Source of the DNA: Anaerospora hongkongensis
GTDB lineage: Bacteria; Bacillota; Negativicutes; Sporomusales; DSM-15969
DNA: 64,000 nucleotides
Direction of reading: 5' to 3'
NCBI RefSeq assembly: GCF_004339805.1
Contig: NZ_SLUI01000004.1
Span: 1-64,000 of the forward strand
The position numbers were made by a program, and so were the translations under genes. The notes under the pieces are model-generated. The model ran no database searches and had not been told where the DNA came from. It saw nothing but the letters and a program-made list of their open reading frames with translations. Of this stretch, positions 51,237-61,291 are shown piece after piece. Position 1 is the stretch's first letter; every line of letters begins with the position of its first letter.

Positions 51237-51355
51237 ACCGTTTTGCCTTTGGAATGAGTAAACAGACTTCGATTCCTGTTGAATAACCGATGCAAACAGG
51301 ATTTTTCGGCTTTGTGAAAGAAAGATATGATAATTATCGTTATGAGGTGATGGAT

Positions 51356-53125
51356 GTGTCGCTGCTGCAGCAAATTCAAATTACGGCCCAGCAGGTTGCT
51401 GAGGCAATTTCCAGCGTTCTGGGTATTGAGGTGACAATCGTTGATGATACTTTGACGCGGATTGCCGGCACGGGTGATCATAAACAGACGATTGGCCAGG
51501 TGGTTGCCGGCAGATCGTTATATCAGAAAGTACTGCAAGAGAAAAAAGAAATTATTATTACAGATGTTACGACCGATGCGCAATGCCGCGATTGCGACAG
51601 ACAGCCTGTCTGCAAACAGCTGGCGGAATTATGCTGTCCCATCCTCATCGGCACGGAGGTTATTGGCATCATCGGCCTGATTGCCTTCTCGGCAGAGCAC
51701 CGTCAGGAAATTATTGCAAAGAATGAACGGCTGCTGACCTTTATCCGGCGTATGGGAGAATTGCTGGCCGCGAAAGCGGCGGAAGCTGACAGTATGAACA
51801 GACTGCTGTTTATGAAGAATCAGCTTCAGACAGTATTGAATTTTATAACCGAAGGTGTTTTGGCCATTGATAATACTGCCAGAATCATCAGTATTAATTA
51901 TGCTGCCGAGACGATGTTTCGGGTAAAGGCACAAGATGTGATCGGTTTTCACATCAATGAGGTTTTTCCTGGCAGTCCGATTCCTGATGTATTGCGGGAT
52001 GGCGCCGGTTTTGCCAACCGGGAGGTCAACATCTGGCAGCAGGGCAGACAGCATCACTATATGATCAATGCCAAGCCGATGATTGTCGATGGACGCATCC
52101 AGGGCACGGTTGCCAGCCTGCGTTTGATAACTTCAGGAACGGATATAACCGGGAGCTGCCGCAAACAGGTGCTTGCTTTTGCGGATATCCTCGGGAGCAG
52201 TGCGATGATGGAAGGCGTTAAGGCTCAGGCCCGTAAAGCGGCGGCAACGGCCTCGACCGTACTGATTACCGGTGAAAGTGGTACAGGCAAAGAGCTCTTT
52301 GCACAAGCGATTCACGGTGAGAGCAGCCGGGGCAGCGGGCCGTTTATTGCTGTTAACTGTGCGGCTATCCCCGAAAATCTGCTGGAAAGTGAATTGTTCG
52401 GCTATGAGGAAGGCTCCTTTACGGGGGCCAGAAAGGGAGGGAAACCCGGAAAATTTCAACTTGCTAACGGCGGTACCTTATTCCTGGACGAGATTGGCGA
52501 TATGCCGCTGTCCTTGCAGGCCAAAATGCTGCGGGTGCTGCAGGAAAGAGCGGTAGAGCCGGTAGGCTGTATGCGCGTCCTGCCTGTCGATGTGCGCATT
52601 ATTGCCGCTACCAATCGCAATCTGGAACAGTTGGTCGCAGCCGGGCAGTTCCGCGAGGATTTATTTTACCGGCTCCATGTGTTTGTCCTGGAGATTCCTC
52701 CCTTGCGTGAACGGAAGGAGGATATTCGCGAGCTGGCGGATTATTTGCTGCGGAAACATGCCGCTTCTGCGGGTAAGGACGTCAGCGGCTTTACTGACGA
52801 GGCATATGGGACGCTGGAGCAGTATGACTGGCCGGGCAATATCCGGGAGCTGGAAAATGCGGTAGAATGTACGGTTATCCGGGCGGAAGGCAGCAGGATT
52901 ACCAAGGCTGACCTGCCGCTGAAAGTCAGCTGTCAGACAGGGGAACGCCCCAGGCAGGCTAAGCTGCCAGTTGCAGTCTTACCTGCGGAGGAAATGGAGC
53001 GTCAGGCAATTACAGCGGCTTTGCAGCTGTTCGGGTTTACCGTTGAGGGGAAAAAACAGGCAGCGGCTCACTTAGGCATGGGGATTGCCACGCTCTATCG
53101 CAAGCTGAAAAAATACCAGCTTTAA
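51356..53125 (+). CDS. Sigma-54-dependent transcriptional activator
   Basis: About 589 residues; GTG 51356 fits the GAGGTGA site best. N-terminal sensory domain (about 5-140) with a cysteine cluster [18 protein letters not shown], a PAS domain (about 155-255), the AAA+ sigma-54 domain (Walker A GESGTGKE, Walker [12 protein letters not shown], sensor region R-fingers), and a Fis-type HTH at the C-terminus ([20 protein letters not shown]). The sigma-54 contact loop reads GSFTGA instead of GAFTGA. It probably senses cysteine, sulfide or redox state through its cysteines and activates the divergent desulfidase gene. Confidence 0.88.
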   Translation: MSLLQQIQITAQQVAEAISSVLGIEVTIVDDTLTRIAGTGDHKQTIGQVVAGRSLYQKVLQEKKEIIITDVTTDAQCRDCDRQPVCKQLAELCCPILIGTEVIGIIGLIAFSAEHRQEIIAKNERLLTFIRRMGELLAAKAAEADSMNRLLFMKNQLQTVLNFITEGVLAIDNTARIISINYAAETMFRVKAQDVIGFHINEVFPGSPIPDVLRDGAGFANREVNIWQQGRQHHYMINAKPMIVDGRIQGTVASLRLITSGTDITGSCRKQVLAFADILGSSAMMEGVKAQARKAAATASTVLITGESGTGKELFAQAIHGESSRGSGPFIAVNCAAIPENLLESELFGYEEGSFTGARKGGKPGKFQLANGGTLFLDEIGDMPLSLQAKMLRVLQERAVEPVGCMRVLPVDVRIIAATNRNLEQLVAAGQFREDLFYRLHVFVLEIPPLRERKEDIRELADYLLRKHAASAGKDVSGFTDEAYGTLEQYDWPGNIRELENAVECTVIRAEGSRITKADLPLKVSCQTGERPRQAKLPVAVLPAEEMERQAITAALQLFGFTVEGKKQAAAHLGMGIATLYRKLKKYQL

Positions 53126-53134
53126 CCGAGGCAC

Positions 53135-53163
53135 AAAAAAATAGGCGGCATAGTGCCGCCTAG
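53135..53163. terminator. Terminator between convergent genes
   Basis: AGGCGGCA pairs with TGCCGCCT over a short loop after an A-run. It sits between the activator gene and the leftward GGDEF gene. Confidence 0.75.
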
Positions 53164-53175
53164 TGGCTGCAGGGA

Positions 53176-54975
53176 TTACCCGGCAGTGCGTTCCATGAGA
53201 CTTTTCATTTCTCTTTTGTGCTTATACATGCGGTCATCTGCCAGGCTGAGCAGCGTATCAGCATCGGCAGCTTCGTCGGGATAACTGGCACCGCCTACCG
53301 CCAGCGAAAAGGCTGCGTCTGCCTGCTTTAGCTGAAGATTGGCGAAGAGCAGTTTCAGCTCGGCAATTTTGGTTTGGGCACTTTTGTGATCCATATAAGG
53401 GTAGAGGATGGCAAATTCATCGCCGCCCAGACGGGCAGGCAGATCGCTTTGGCGCGTTGCTTTCTTCAAATAGGCAGCGATGGTAAGCAGCGCTTCGTCA
53501 CCGGCATCATGGCCAAAGGTATCATTAATATATTTTAAGTTGTTCATGTCCAGATAAATGACGGTAAAAGGGGTTTTGTACCGGTCATAGGCATAGACGG
53601 CTTTTTCAATTTCCTCAAAAAAGCGGCGCCGGTTGGGCAGGCCTGTCATACCATCTTCATAGGAAAGCTTGGTAACCAGCTCCTGATGCCGTAATTGGGC
53701 AACTGCCAAGGCGGCAAAAGTCTGAAACAGTTCGGCCCTTTCCATGTCGTCCTCATCGAAGCTGTTCGCTTTGCAGAAGATGTACACCATGATAAAGCCA
53801 TGAAACCGCCCTTCTACTGCTAATGGCAAATAGAGGACTTGCTTAGCTTCTTTGAATAAGGGAACAAGCTGGAGAGAATAGTCGCCGGATAAGTTGTTCA
53901 GCAGCAAATCAATAGGAGAATTGTAAATGGCGACCTTTTGACCAAACAACTTCTGAAAATTATTAATATAGACCCCTTCGCTATGCGAGAAGATTTCCCC
54001 GTATTTTCCCCATTGATAGCTTGGTATAAAATGATTCGGGTCTTTTCCGGTAGTATAAAATGAGATCCTTTGGGCCTTAGGCAGGATCTGTTTTAATTTT
54101 TTTGCCTGGATTTCCATAATCGGCTTGAGAGAAATCGACTCTTTCAGCAATTCAGCGCTCATTTTGGCCATTTCACTTAAGTTGTAGAAATGATTAAATA
54201 CGCCTGATAAATAAACGGCCTGATAGAGGAAAAGAAAGGAGATAAATTTATAAATATGGCCTAATAAGCTGTACGTGACAAACTCGCTGTTGAAAAATGT
54301 GAACGAGGCTTGAGAACAAAGCGAGAAGATTAGAAAATAAGCAATTTTCCCAGCCACACTGTCTTTTAAGGTGCTGCTCTTTGCACGAACCAGCCCAAGG
54401 GTCACAATATACAAAAGAATGAGCAAAAGCTCCATGGAGCTTTTAAGGAGCGGCAGGTTTTGCGGCCGCCAGGCTGCGGGCCAGTAATAGGTTACAGCCA
54501 GGGCCAGCCCGATAGCGGCAATGGCTGTGGACAGTGCAATTTTGGCCAGCTTATTGTTGTCTACATTTAATCTGCCGGGCCAGATCAGCATGGCTGCAAC
54601 TGCCGCAACAGACAGGTAACGCGCGTATAGGCAAAGAAAGATCGATTTCATCTGAGGAAAGGTACCGGAATAGCCGGTGGCACCCTGATAGGTAAATACG
54701 TGCAATAGATCCATTGAACCTACGGCAAAGAAGGAAATTCCGACAATGATCAGCGATTGTCCGAGACTGCCTTCCAGGGCATCCCTGCTAATCCAGACGA
54801 TATTGAACAGCGAAAAGGAGACGATGATCGAGATGAGTTCTAAAAAGGAGTGGATGCCAAGATAATTTCCGTCACTAAAGGCAGTGGGCAGAAAAGGCTG
54901 CAGCCAGACGAGTGCCAACAAACCTGACGCGGCGGCAAATATTGCAATAAGTGCTTTACGCGTTACATAATGCAT
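53176..54975 (-). CDS. MASE3-GGDEF diguanylate cyclase
   Basis: A 599-residue protein. Residues about 1-270 hold seven or eight membrane helices of the MASE3 sensor type (ISIIVSFSLFNIVWISRDAL, DLLHVFTYQGATGY). A GAF-like linker follows (about 285-430) and then a GGDEF domain (about 445-595): DGMTGLPNRRRF, YLDMNNLKYINDTFGHDAGDEAL and active-site RLGGDEFAILY. The inhibitory I-site RQSD lies five residues before it, so the enzyme should make c-di-GMP and feel product inhibition. The next gene upstream is a close paralogue of the same length. Confidence 0.9.
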   Translation of the reverse strand: MHYVTRKALIAIFAAASGLLALVWLQPFLPTAFSDGNYLGIHSFLELISIIVSFSLFNIVWISRDALEGSLGQSLIIVGISFFAVGSMDLLHVFTYQGATGYSGTFPQMKSIFLCLYARYLSVAAVAAMLIWPGRLNVDNNKLAKIALSTAIAAIGLALAVTYYWPAAWRPQNLPLLKSSMELLLILLYIVTLGLVRAKSSTLKDSVAGKIAYFLIFSLCSQASFTFFNSEFVTYSLLGHIYKFISFLFLYQAVYLSGVFNHFYNLSEMAKMSAELLKESISLKPIMEIQAKKLKQILPKAQRISFYTTGKDPNHFIPSYQWGKYGEIFSHSEGVYINNFQKLFGQKVAIYNSPIDLLLNNLSGDYSLQLVPLFKEAKQVLYLPLAVEGRFHGFIMVYIFCKANSFDEDDMERAELFQTFAALAVAQLRHQELVTKLSYEDGMTGLPNRRRFFEEIEKAVYAYDRYKTPFTVIYLDMNNLKYINDTFGHDAGDEALLTIAAYLKKATRQSDLPARLGGDEFAILYPYMDHKSAQTKIAELKLLFANLQLKQADAAFSLAVGGASYPDEAADADTLLSLADDRMYKHKREMKSLMERTAG

Positions 54976-55040
54976 AATATCCCGTCCCTTTTTTTCTTTA
55001 ATTGTAAGCTATCGATAATGATTATTCAATAGTAATCATG

Positions 55041-55083
55041 AAATAAAGGTAAAGACTGCTAATTGCAGTCTTTACCTTTATTT
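55041..55083 (-). terminator. Terminator between the GGDEF paralogues
   Basis: AAATAAAGGTAAAGACTGC pairs with GCAGTCTTTACCTTTATTT over four bases. It follows the leftward stop of the upstream gene and overlaps its last codons. Confidence 0.88.
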
Positions 55084-56877
55084 CTGCTGTTGTTTCATAA
55101 TCCGTTTCGCTTCGTACATACGGTCATCGGCCAGTTTTAAGAGCTGTTCTTCATTATCGGCTTCTTCCGGATAACAAGCTCCGCCCACGGCCAGGGAAAA
55201 AGTATAACTTTCGCCGTTTACCGTTAAGGAACTGAAACGGTGCCGGAGATCTTCAATGATCTGACAGCCATCTGCCAGGCCGGTATGGCGGAAGATAATG
55301 GCAAATTCATCGCCGCCCAGGCGCGCTGGTACATCGCTTTGCCGCGCTACCAGGCCGAGCTCTTCGCCAATCCGCTTTAAGGCGCTGTCGCCAGCGTGAT
55401 GACCGATATTGTCGTTAATGAATTTTAAATTGTTCATATCCAGGTAAATCAGGGTGAAGGGGATGTCATATTGGTCGGCATCATATTTAATCTTGCTTAA
55501 TTCTTCAAAAAAACGGCGCCGGTTAGGCAGTCCGGTCAGCGTATCCTGATAGGACAGGCGGGTTACTGTTTCCCGGTTGATCGCCTGCGCAATAGCAAGA
55601 GCGGCAAATTTTTGAAAAACAGCAGCTTTCTCCAGGTCTTCATGACTGAAGCTGCGGGTACGGCTGAAGGTATAAATGAAAATGTAGCCTAGATAAGTCC
55701 CCTTGGACATGAGCGGTACATAGAGCATTTGATGAGCTGCCAGGAAAGCCACACCAATTTCAGCTGTATATGCGTCAGTGCCGATATGTTCGGGAAGCTT
55801 TTTGGGCTGAGAGATAAGTGTCAGCCGGCAGCCGAGTTTTTCCTCAATATTAACAAAATGAATTTCCCGGCCCCGGTAGAGCAGATCACTGTAACGGCCC
55901 CAAACATAAACGGCCCGGTAGCAGTCACACGGTTTTTTAAAATAAACGCTGATCCGTTCGGCCTGAGGCATGAGTTTTCTTAATTTGCTCATCTGTACAT
56001 CCAGCATTGTCTCCAGGGTAATATCGTCACTTAAAAACTCTGCACTCATTTTCGCCATTTCGCTCAGCGTATAGAAATAGTCGACTAACCCGGAAAAATA
56101 AACAGCGCGGAAGAGAAAATAGTAAGCTATTGCTTTGTAGACAGAACCGGCCATATTGAAGGTGTCATAAAGACTTGCATAGGAAATAAAGGCTGCTTCC
56201 GAAAACATACTAAAAACCAGATACCAGATAAGCTGGGAAGAAATCGTTTCCTGAATAGTACCACGGCGGTTCCATAATAGTTTGAAGCTTAGCAGGTAGA
56301 GCGCGATTACGCCATATTCGAGCTTGATTTTTAAGCTGGTAAGACCATATTGTTCGGTAGATAAGGGAGGTATCAAATAGAGGTAGTAGGTGGATAGCAC
56401 CAGCGCCAGGGCTGCGAGGCTGACTACAAAGAACAAACCGGCGATTGCCGAACGGACAAGCGGCAGTCTTTCCCTTTCCAGTAGAAATATCGCGGCTAGA
56501 AAGGTGAGGGCACCTACATAACGGCCATACAGCCAAAGGAAGGCGGCTTTTTGTTCCGAACCGGGGGTTAAGAGAACGGGCATGCCATCATAAGCCATGG
56601 CATGGAGGAAATCGATAACGCCTACGGCAAAGAATCCTAAGCCCAGGCAGAGAATAAAGCGTCCCTGCCGGTCCTCGAGGCCGTCGCGCGTCAGCCAGGC
56701 CATTGTAAAAACAGCAAAAGAGACGAAGACGGAAATAAACTCTAAAACAGTGTGAATATATAAATAGTGATCTGTGCTGTCAACGACATAAAACTGAGAC
56801 AGAATGGAGCCTATAAATAAAAAACCGCCACAGGCCCAAAGCAAACTGCGCCAGAAATCTTTTTCGAGCTGTTGCAT
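55078..56877 (-). CDS. MASE3-GGDEF diguanylate cyclase (paralogue)
   Basis: Also 599 residues and collinear with the downstream gene: MASE3 membrane region (about 1-275), GAF-like linker with KPCDCYRAVYVWGRYSDLL, and GGDEF (about 450-595) with DTLTGLPNRRRF, YLDMNNLKFINDNIGHHAGDSAL, I-site RQSD and RLGGDEFAIIF. The pair arose by tandem duplication; they have drifted in the sensory part, so they may read different signals. Each has its own terminator and probably its own promoter. Confidence 0.9.
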   Translation of the reverse strand: MQQLEKDFWRSLLWACGGFLFIGSILSQFYVVDSTDHYLYIHTVLEFISVFVSFAVFTMAWLTRDGLEDRQGRFILCLGLGFFAVGVIDFLHAMAYDGMPVLLTPGSEQKAAFLWLYGRYVGALTFLAAIFLLERERLPLVRSAIAGLFFVVSLAALALVLSTYYLYLIPPLSTEQYGLTSLKIKLEYGVIALYLLSFKLLWNRRGTIQETISSQLIWYLVFSMFSEAAFISYASLYDTFNMAGSVYKAIAYYFLFRAVYFSGLVDYFYTLSEMAKMSAEFLSDDITLETMLDVQMSKLRKLMPQAERISVYFKKPCDCYRAVYVWGRYSDLLYRGREIHFVNIEEKLGCRLTLISQPKKLPEHIGTDAYTAEIGVAFLAAHQMLYVPLMSKGTYLGYIFIYTFSRTRSFSHEDLEKAAVFQKFAALAIAQAINRETVTRLSYQDTLTGLPNRRRFFEELSKIKYDADQYDIPFTLIYLDMNNLKFINDNIGHHAGDSALKRIGEELGLVARQSDVPARLGGDEFAIIFRHTGLADGCQIIEDLRHRFSSLTVNGESYTFSLAVGGACYPEEADNEEQLLKLADDRMYEAKRIMKQQQK

Positions 56878-56981
56878 AGTAAAAACCCCCTTTCCGGCGT
56901 GCTGTCATACTTTATTATATGAAGCAGCCAGATAAGGGGTCATAAATTGGAAAATCCATAATATGTAATTCTATAAATCAC

Positions 56982-57494
56982 TTATCGCCGTTTGGCCTGA
57001 GGCTCCATATTCAGCCAGATGAACAGCCCGCCGTACAGTGAGAAAGCGCCAAGACCGAGTGCAATCCAGGAATAGCCGCTAAGTACGATATATCTGCCCG
57101 GCAGCGTGTGTCCCATTATCTGCACCAGATCGCCTGCTCCCAGCAGCAGGCCGCCTGCAACAATAAGTAAGGCCAGCAGTTTTTTCAACCGTTCGCTGGC
57201 ATCCAGTCTGGCGGTAATCCAGACAGGTGCTATCGCTGCTGCACCAGCGAAAGCAAGGTGCAGCGGTAAGCGGGCATAAATTTCCTGCAGCAGGCTCAAA
57301 GTAGCAAACTCACCAGCAAAAGCAGCTGCCATAGCCGGATCACCTTTTGTTGCCATATTGAGAGCCATGTCCAGTGTATAGGATGCGGCAATATGCTGTT
57401 CAGGACGTAAAACAAGGTCATAATATAGGCCGGCAAAGGCGCTTAAGAGAAAAAGCAGCAGCCCGCCGGCAAGCAGAATGCGTTGACTGGTCAT
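56982..57494 (-). CDS. Hypothetical four-helix membrane protein
   Basis: About 170 residues from ATG 57494, with AAGGAGAG upstream. Four hydrophobic segments: LLAGGLLLFLLSAFAGLYYD, LHLAFAGAAAIAPVWI, LLALLIVAGGLLLGAGDLV and YSWIALGLGAFSLYGGLFIW. No domain recognised. It sits alone between the GGDEF genes and a rightward M48 gene; function unknown. Confidence 0.65.
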   Translation of the reverse strand: MTSQRILLAGGLLLFLLSAFAGLYYDLVLRPEQHIAASYTLDMALNMATKGDPAMAAAFAGEFATLSLLQEIYARLPLHLAFAGAAAIAPVWITARLDASERLKKLLALLIVAGGLLLGAGDLVQIMGHTLPGRYIVLSGYSWIALGLGAFSLYGGLFIWLNMEPQAKRR

Positions 57495-57624
57495 GATAAC
57501 TCTCCTTAAAGTGGTGATATTGGCTAGTATTCCCAAACATTGGCGGTTCTATGTGGCGGCTGCTGGAAAGGAATAGCAGCTAACAAGCGCGAATATACCC
57601 TTTAACAAATTGTGTTTTTGATTT

Positions 57625-58731
57625 ATGAAAACTTGGAGTGAACAGATTATGGTGCTGCTTAATTTGCGCCGTCTGCTGGCTGTTATTCTTTGTATTACCC
57701 TGCTGGCATCGACGCTTGCCCTGCCTGTTGCCGAGGCTTACAGTGTAAATGATGAGATTGAGATAGGTAAGAAGATTGGCAAGGCACTGGAAAATGAATA
57801 TAAGCTTGTTGAGGATGCTGCCGTGCAAGAACGGGTAGAGCGGTTGGGGAGGACTTTGGCTGCCTATTCCGACCGGCCTGATTTGCCGTATACCTTTAAA
57901 GTCCTTAATGTAAATGAAGTCAATGCGCTGGCACTGCCCGGCGGGCCGGTATATGTATTCAAAGGCCTGGTGGATTTTATGAATGATGATGAGCTGGCCG
58001 GAGTAATCGGCCATGAAATCGGACATATTGTCAAGCGCCACTCCATTAAGCAAATGGAAAAAAACATGGGAATGACCTTATTGATGTTAGTTCTGCTTGG
58101 GGACAGGGGGCTGCCGCTGCAGAGCGTTCTTCAGCAGGCGCTGATGGCCCGCAATAGCCGGGAGGCAGAGGAAGAAGCCGATCATCATGGTTATGCGCTG
58201 ACTCTTAAGGCTGGTTTTAATCCCTACAGCATGCTGATGGGGATGCAAAGGCTGGCTGAAGTAAGCGGCGGCTCTGATTTCGGCATGTTCGCTTCTCATC
58301 CGGAGCCAGAGGTCAGAATTAAGCGGCTGAAGGGCTACATACAGAAAAGCAAGATTCATCCTCAGGTTGTAACTGACGCCACATCAGTCCGTCTTATTGA
58401 CGGGGAATGGACTTTTGATGCTTTTGCTGCATTGAGCGGTGAGCGAAAAACGGAGTTGTATGCTTATCAACTGGCCGGAGCGCTTTACCGGGTTTCCCAG
58501 AAGGCGGAGATCAGACCCGATTGGTTTGTTTTGGATAGGGATGGAGACAATGTAAGGATCTATTATGATGATATTATGATTCTCACCGTCACTGCCCAGC
58601 AAGCGGCAATTGCCGGCACAACGGCAGCGGAGCTGGCCGGTTCATTTATACCAAAACTACAGGAATGGGCCGCGCAGCAAAGCCGTTTACAACATAAAAC
58701 AGAAGAACCGCCAAAAGAGGCAGTCAAATGA
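57625..58731 (+). CDS. M48-family metalloprotease
   Basis: Up to 368 residues; the start may be ATG 57625 or ATG 57649, as the ribosome site (TTGGAG) is poor for either. A signal peptide precedes AEAYSVNDE. The zinc motif is HEIGHIVKRHS (residues about 131-141), with the third ligand in NSREAEEEADHHGYAL. The BepA/YcaL-like M48 core spans about 50-240 and the rest is a C-terminal region of unknown fold. Such exported proteases check or recycle envelope proteins, including outer membrane assembly; a house-keeping role is likely. Confidence 0.86.
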   Translation: MKTWSEQIMVLLNLRRLLAVILCITLLASTLALPVAEAYSVNDEIEIGKKIGKALENEYKLVEDAAVQERVERLGRTLAAYSDRPDLPYTFKVLNVNEVNALALPGGPVYVFKGLVDFMNDDELAGVIGHEIGHIVKRHSIKQMEKNMGMTLLMLVLLGDRGLPLQSVLQQALMARNSREAEEEADHHGYALTLKAGFNPYSMLMGMQRLAEVSGGSDFGMFASHPEPEVRIKRLKGYIQKSKIHPQVVTDATSVRLIDGEWTFDAFAALSGERKTELYAYQLAGALYRVSQKAEIRPDWFVLDRDGDNVRIYYDDIMILTVTAQQAAIAGTTAAELAGSFIPKLQEWAAQQSRLQHKTEEPPKEAVK

Positions 58732-58742
58732 CTGCCTCTTTC
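58713..58742. terminator. Bidirectional terminator at convergent gene ends
   Basis: AGAGGCAGTCA pairs with TGACTGCCTCT over AA, with A- and T-rich flanks. It overlaps the end of the M48 gene and faces the leftward secreted-protein gene. Confidence 0.88.
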
Positions 58743-58753
58743 AATTTATCGTA

Positions 58754-60130
58754 CTATAGCTGAAATCCCTCATTGAGATAAGGGGCAACTTTGTCGAGCG
58801 GAACGGCAATTTTTACATAGCTTGTGGCGTGGTCATTTTCGAGATAGTAGAACACAACGTCTGTCTTCGTAAAGTATACGCCCATCCAATCCCCCAGTAC
58901 AGGCGGCTTGCTTACGGCAGGGTTGGCCGCGGCAGCCTGCTGCAGCAGCGCGGTTAACGCCTGACGGGATTCCTCATTGTTTTTAACCAAGTTGGATACT
59001 ACGATTGGCTGGCGGGAGTTAAGATCCAGGTTAACGGAAGAAAGGATTTCCTGCTTGCCGTCACCTTGCCGCAGGCCTTTAAAAATAACACTGACGATTG
59101 CATTATCCTGGCGGGCTATTTCATAATCAACAGCAAACCGGGAGCCAGGATCAGACTGGCTGGTATATTTCAGCGCTGCTTCTTCCACTTCATTATTCAA
59201 AACACCCTGCGTGAGGATGCTTTCCAGCTGCTCGAATTGCGGATAATAGATGTCGCCGCTTTCAGCGTGGACATACTGACGTTTAATGGTATAGGCAGAA
59301 TTGACAGCAGGCAGGGGCAGGGGATTGTTTAATAAATTGGTGGAGATTTTAATTTTTCGTACTTCCCAGGCGGAGTCCTGGTATTTCCACAACGTTTCCA
59401 CTTCGGCAATCGGATCGGCGTTATAAGCGCCTACAATGCGCTGATATCCTTTTAATTCATAAACTCCATCCCGGTCGGTGTCGGTTGGCTCAAGCAGCGA
59501 AAAGGGGTAATGCCAGGGGCGTTGATCTTTGAGGATATGGCCGGTCTCATCATAAATTCCCAGCCGGACATAATCGGCACGGTTGCGTCCGTTGTCAATA
59601 ATGATGGATTTTCCTGTCTCGATATTGGTAATCTCTGTTTTAAAGCCTTCCAGAAACTTTCCGGTGAAATTAGCTCCCCGGTTATTGTCGCTGGCAAAGA
59701 TAATAGCAGGGCTGCCGCCAGTAAATGTGGTGATCCGGTGGTCCACTATGCCACCGCTTCCTCCTGTGGGCGCAGAGACCATAACATCCGCTACGTGGTC
59801 ACCGGTAAAGTCGCCGACAAACAGTTTGCCTTCGTACCCACCCATATCCAGCTCTGTTGTCTGAGTCTGACCTGTCTTACCGTCACGAACGGCTAGCAGC
59901 ATTTTTTTGGCATACCGTTCAGTTGGATTCTCTTTGTAGCCGGCAAGAACAATCGAATCGGCAATGCCGTCGCCGGTTACATCGGCGTTTGTGTTGTCAA
60001 GTGGATAAGTATTGGCAGGCAAGGCGGCCAGTGGTATGGTTTTGGCGGGGTTATTGGAGGCCGCCCAGGAAAGTGCCATTGGAATAGCCAGTAAGGTAAC
60101 GGCAACAGCGGCAGCAAATTGTTTTCTCAT
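58754..60130 (-). CDS. Secreted protein with FG-GAP/VCBS-like repeats
   Basis: About 458 residues from ATG 60130, which has AGGAGG upstream; the longer frame is not supported. A signal peptide (about 1-24, ending SWAAS) precedes beta-propeller-like repeats with calcium-type loops DVTGDGIADSI and FVGDFTGDHVADVMV (about 45-180). A second region (about 270-455) resembles DUF3298/PdaC-type periplasmic domains (VDYEIARQDNAIVSVIFKG). It is probably an envelope-exposed binding protein. No enzymatic site seen. Confidence 0.75.
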   Translation of the reverse strand: MRKQFAAAVAVTLLAIPMALSWAASNNPAKTIPLAALPANTYPLDNTNADVTGDGIADSIVLAGYKENPTERYAKKMLLAVRDGKTGQTQTTELDMGGYEGKLFVGDFTGDHVADVMVSAPTGGSGGIVDHRITTFTGGSPAIIFASDNNRGANFTGKFLEGFKTEITNIETGKSIIIDNGRNRADYVRLGIYDETGHILKDQRPWHYPFSLLEPTDTDRDGVYELKGYQRIVGAYNADPIAEVETLWKYQDSAWEVRKIKISTNLLNNPLPLPAVNSAYTIKRQYVHAESGDIYYPQFEQLESILTQGVLNNEVEEAALKYTSQSDPGSRFAVDYEIARQDNAIVSVIFKGLRQGDGKQEILSSVNLDLNSRQPIVVSNLVKNNEESRQALTALLQQAAAANPAVSKPPVLGDWMGVYFTKTDVVFYYLENDHATSYVKIAVPLDKVAPYLNEGFQL

Positions 60131-60257
60131 AGCAAGTCCTCCTGCAGCAAATATAAATAGTAAAAGTTCTCTCTCTGAATATAACGCTGGTTGGACAGAA
60201 AAGTAACTGGTTCGGCTGCAAAAAAAGCTGCCAGAGTTACCTGGCAAGCTGAAGCAG

Positions 60258-61100
60258 TTAGTGTTCGGTTATTTTTTTGGCCATATCAGTAAGCTCGGCA
60301 GCCATAGTATTTGTTGACTGAGTAGTGCTTGCTATTTCCTGAGTAGCGCCCACAATTTGTCCGATGATGGTATTAACATTCGTTATCTGCGTACAGGTCT
60401 GGTCATTATCCCGCCGGATTGTTTTAATAATCGAATCAATCTTGCTGATTGATTCGGCACTGTAACTGGCTAGTTTTCGTATTTCCTCCGCAACGACGCC
60501 GAAGCCGCGTCCCTGTTCACCTACTCTGGCCGCTTCGATGGCGGCGTTCAAGCCAAGCAAGTTGGTTTGCACCGAAATATTGCGGATCATATCCAGGACC
60601 TGATCGGTTTCATTAGCACGGGCTTGCGATTCTTTCGAGGTATGAGCAACACTTGCCACAATAGAAGCTAATTCTTCCGTCTGTGCTGATATTTCCTGTG
60701 TTGTATTGGTCAGGTTGTGAACGGCGGTATTTAAATTAAGAGCCATATGGGATAAGGCCTCATAACGCTCAATGGATTGTGATACACTGATCGCTCCGAC
60801 TACCTGTCCATTTTCACCGGCAACGGGGCAAGCCAGGGCCATAAAAGCCTGACCGAATCTTTCCTTGTCGACCTTGGAAAAGAAACGTTTCTTCTCTTGC
60901 ATACAGCGATCAATAGGCAGTCCTTTTTTTACCGCCTCACCAATTGTGTGATGGAGATTTAACGTTTTGCCGGGCAGGTAGTAAATAATTTTTTCTCTGT
61001 CAGTAATGCAGATACCGGCATCATCGAGTAATAAATTAGGCAATAATGGCGCACAATCAATGAGTCTCTGTAGAGCAGGATCGATAGTGTCATTCATCAT
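60258..61100 (-). CDS. Soluble methyl-accepting chemotaxis protein
   Basis: About 280 residues, no membrane helix. An N-terminal sensory domain (about 10-120) is followed by a short signalling hairpin (about 130-280) with the hairpin tip [32 protein letters not shown]. Other MCPs have transmembrane sensors; this is a cytoplasmic short type common in Firmicutes. It would report an intracellular signal to CheA. No che genes lie nearby. A GGGAGG site precedes the start. Confidence 0.9.
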   Translation of the reverse strand: MMNDTIDPALQRLIDCAPLLPNLLLDDAGICITDREKIIYYLPGKTLNLHHTIGEAVKKGLPIDRCMQEKKRFFSKVDKERFGQAFMALACPVAGENGQVVGAISVSQSIERYEALSHMALNLNTAVHNLTNTTQEISAQTEELASIVASVAHTSKESQARANETDQVLDMIRNISVQTNLLGLNAAIEAARVGEQGRGFGVVAEEIRKLASYSAESISKIDSIIKTIRRDNDQTCTQITNVNTIIGQIVGATQEIASTTQSTNTMAAELTDMAKKITEH

Positions 61101-61103
61101 CAA

Positions 61104-61291
61104 AATTTAAATCCTCCCGATAACAATCTTCATGAAAACGTTTGCAGAATTCTCATACTTAGTAGTTCTGTAAAGGCCTATAAAATCCTCCTAATATTCC
61201 CAAAAATTCGATAATTTCCGTCAGAACTGGTAAAGCTGTAAAAAAGACCACATACCGCCGGCACTGCTGGCGGTATGTGGTCTTTTCTATA
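61104..61291. other. Intergenic with strong terminator
   Basis: A perfect hairpin at 61240-61287 (GACCACATACCGCC with GGCGGTATGTGGTC, A- and T-runs on both sides) ends the leftward GGDEF gene and can work in both directions. The rest is the leader of the MCP gene. Confidence 0.85.
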
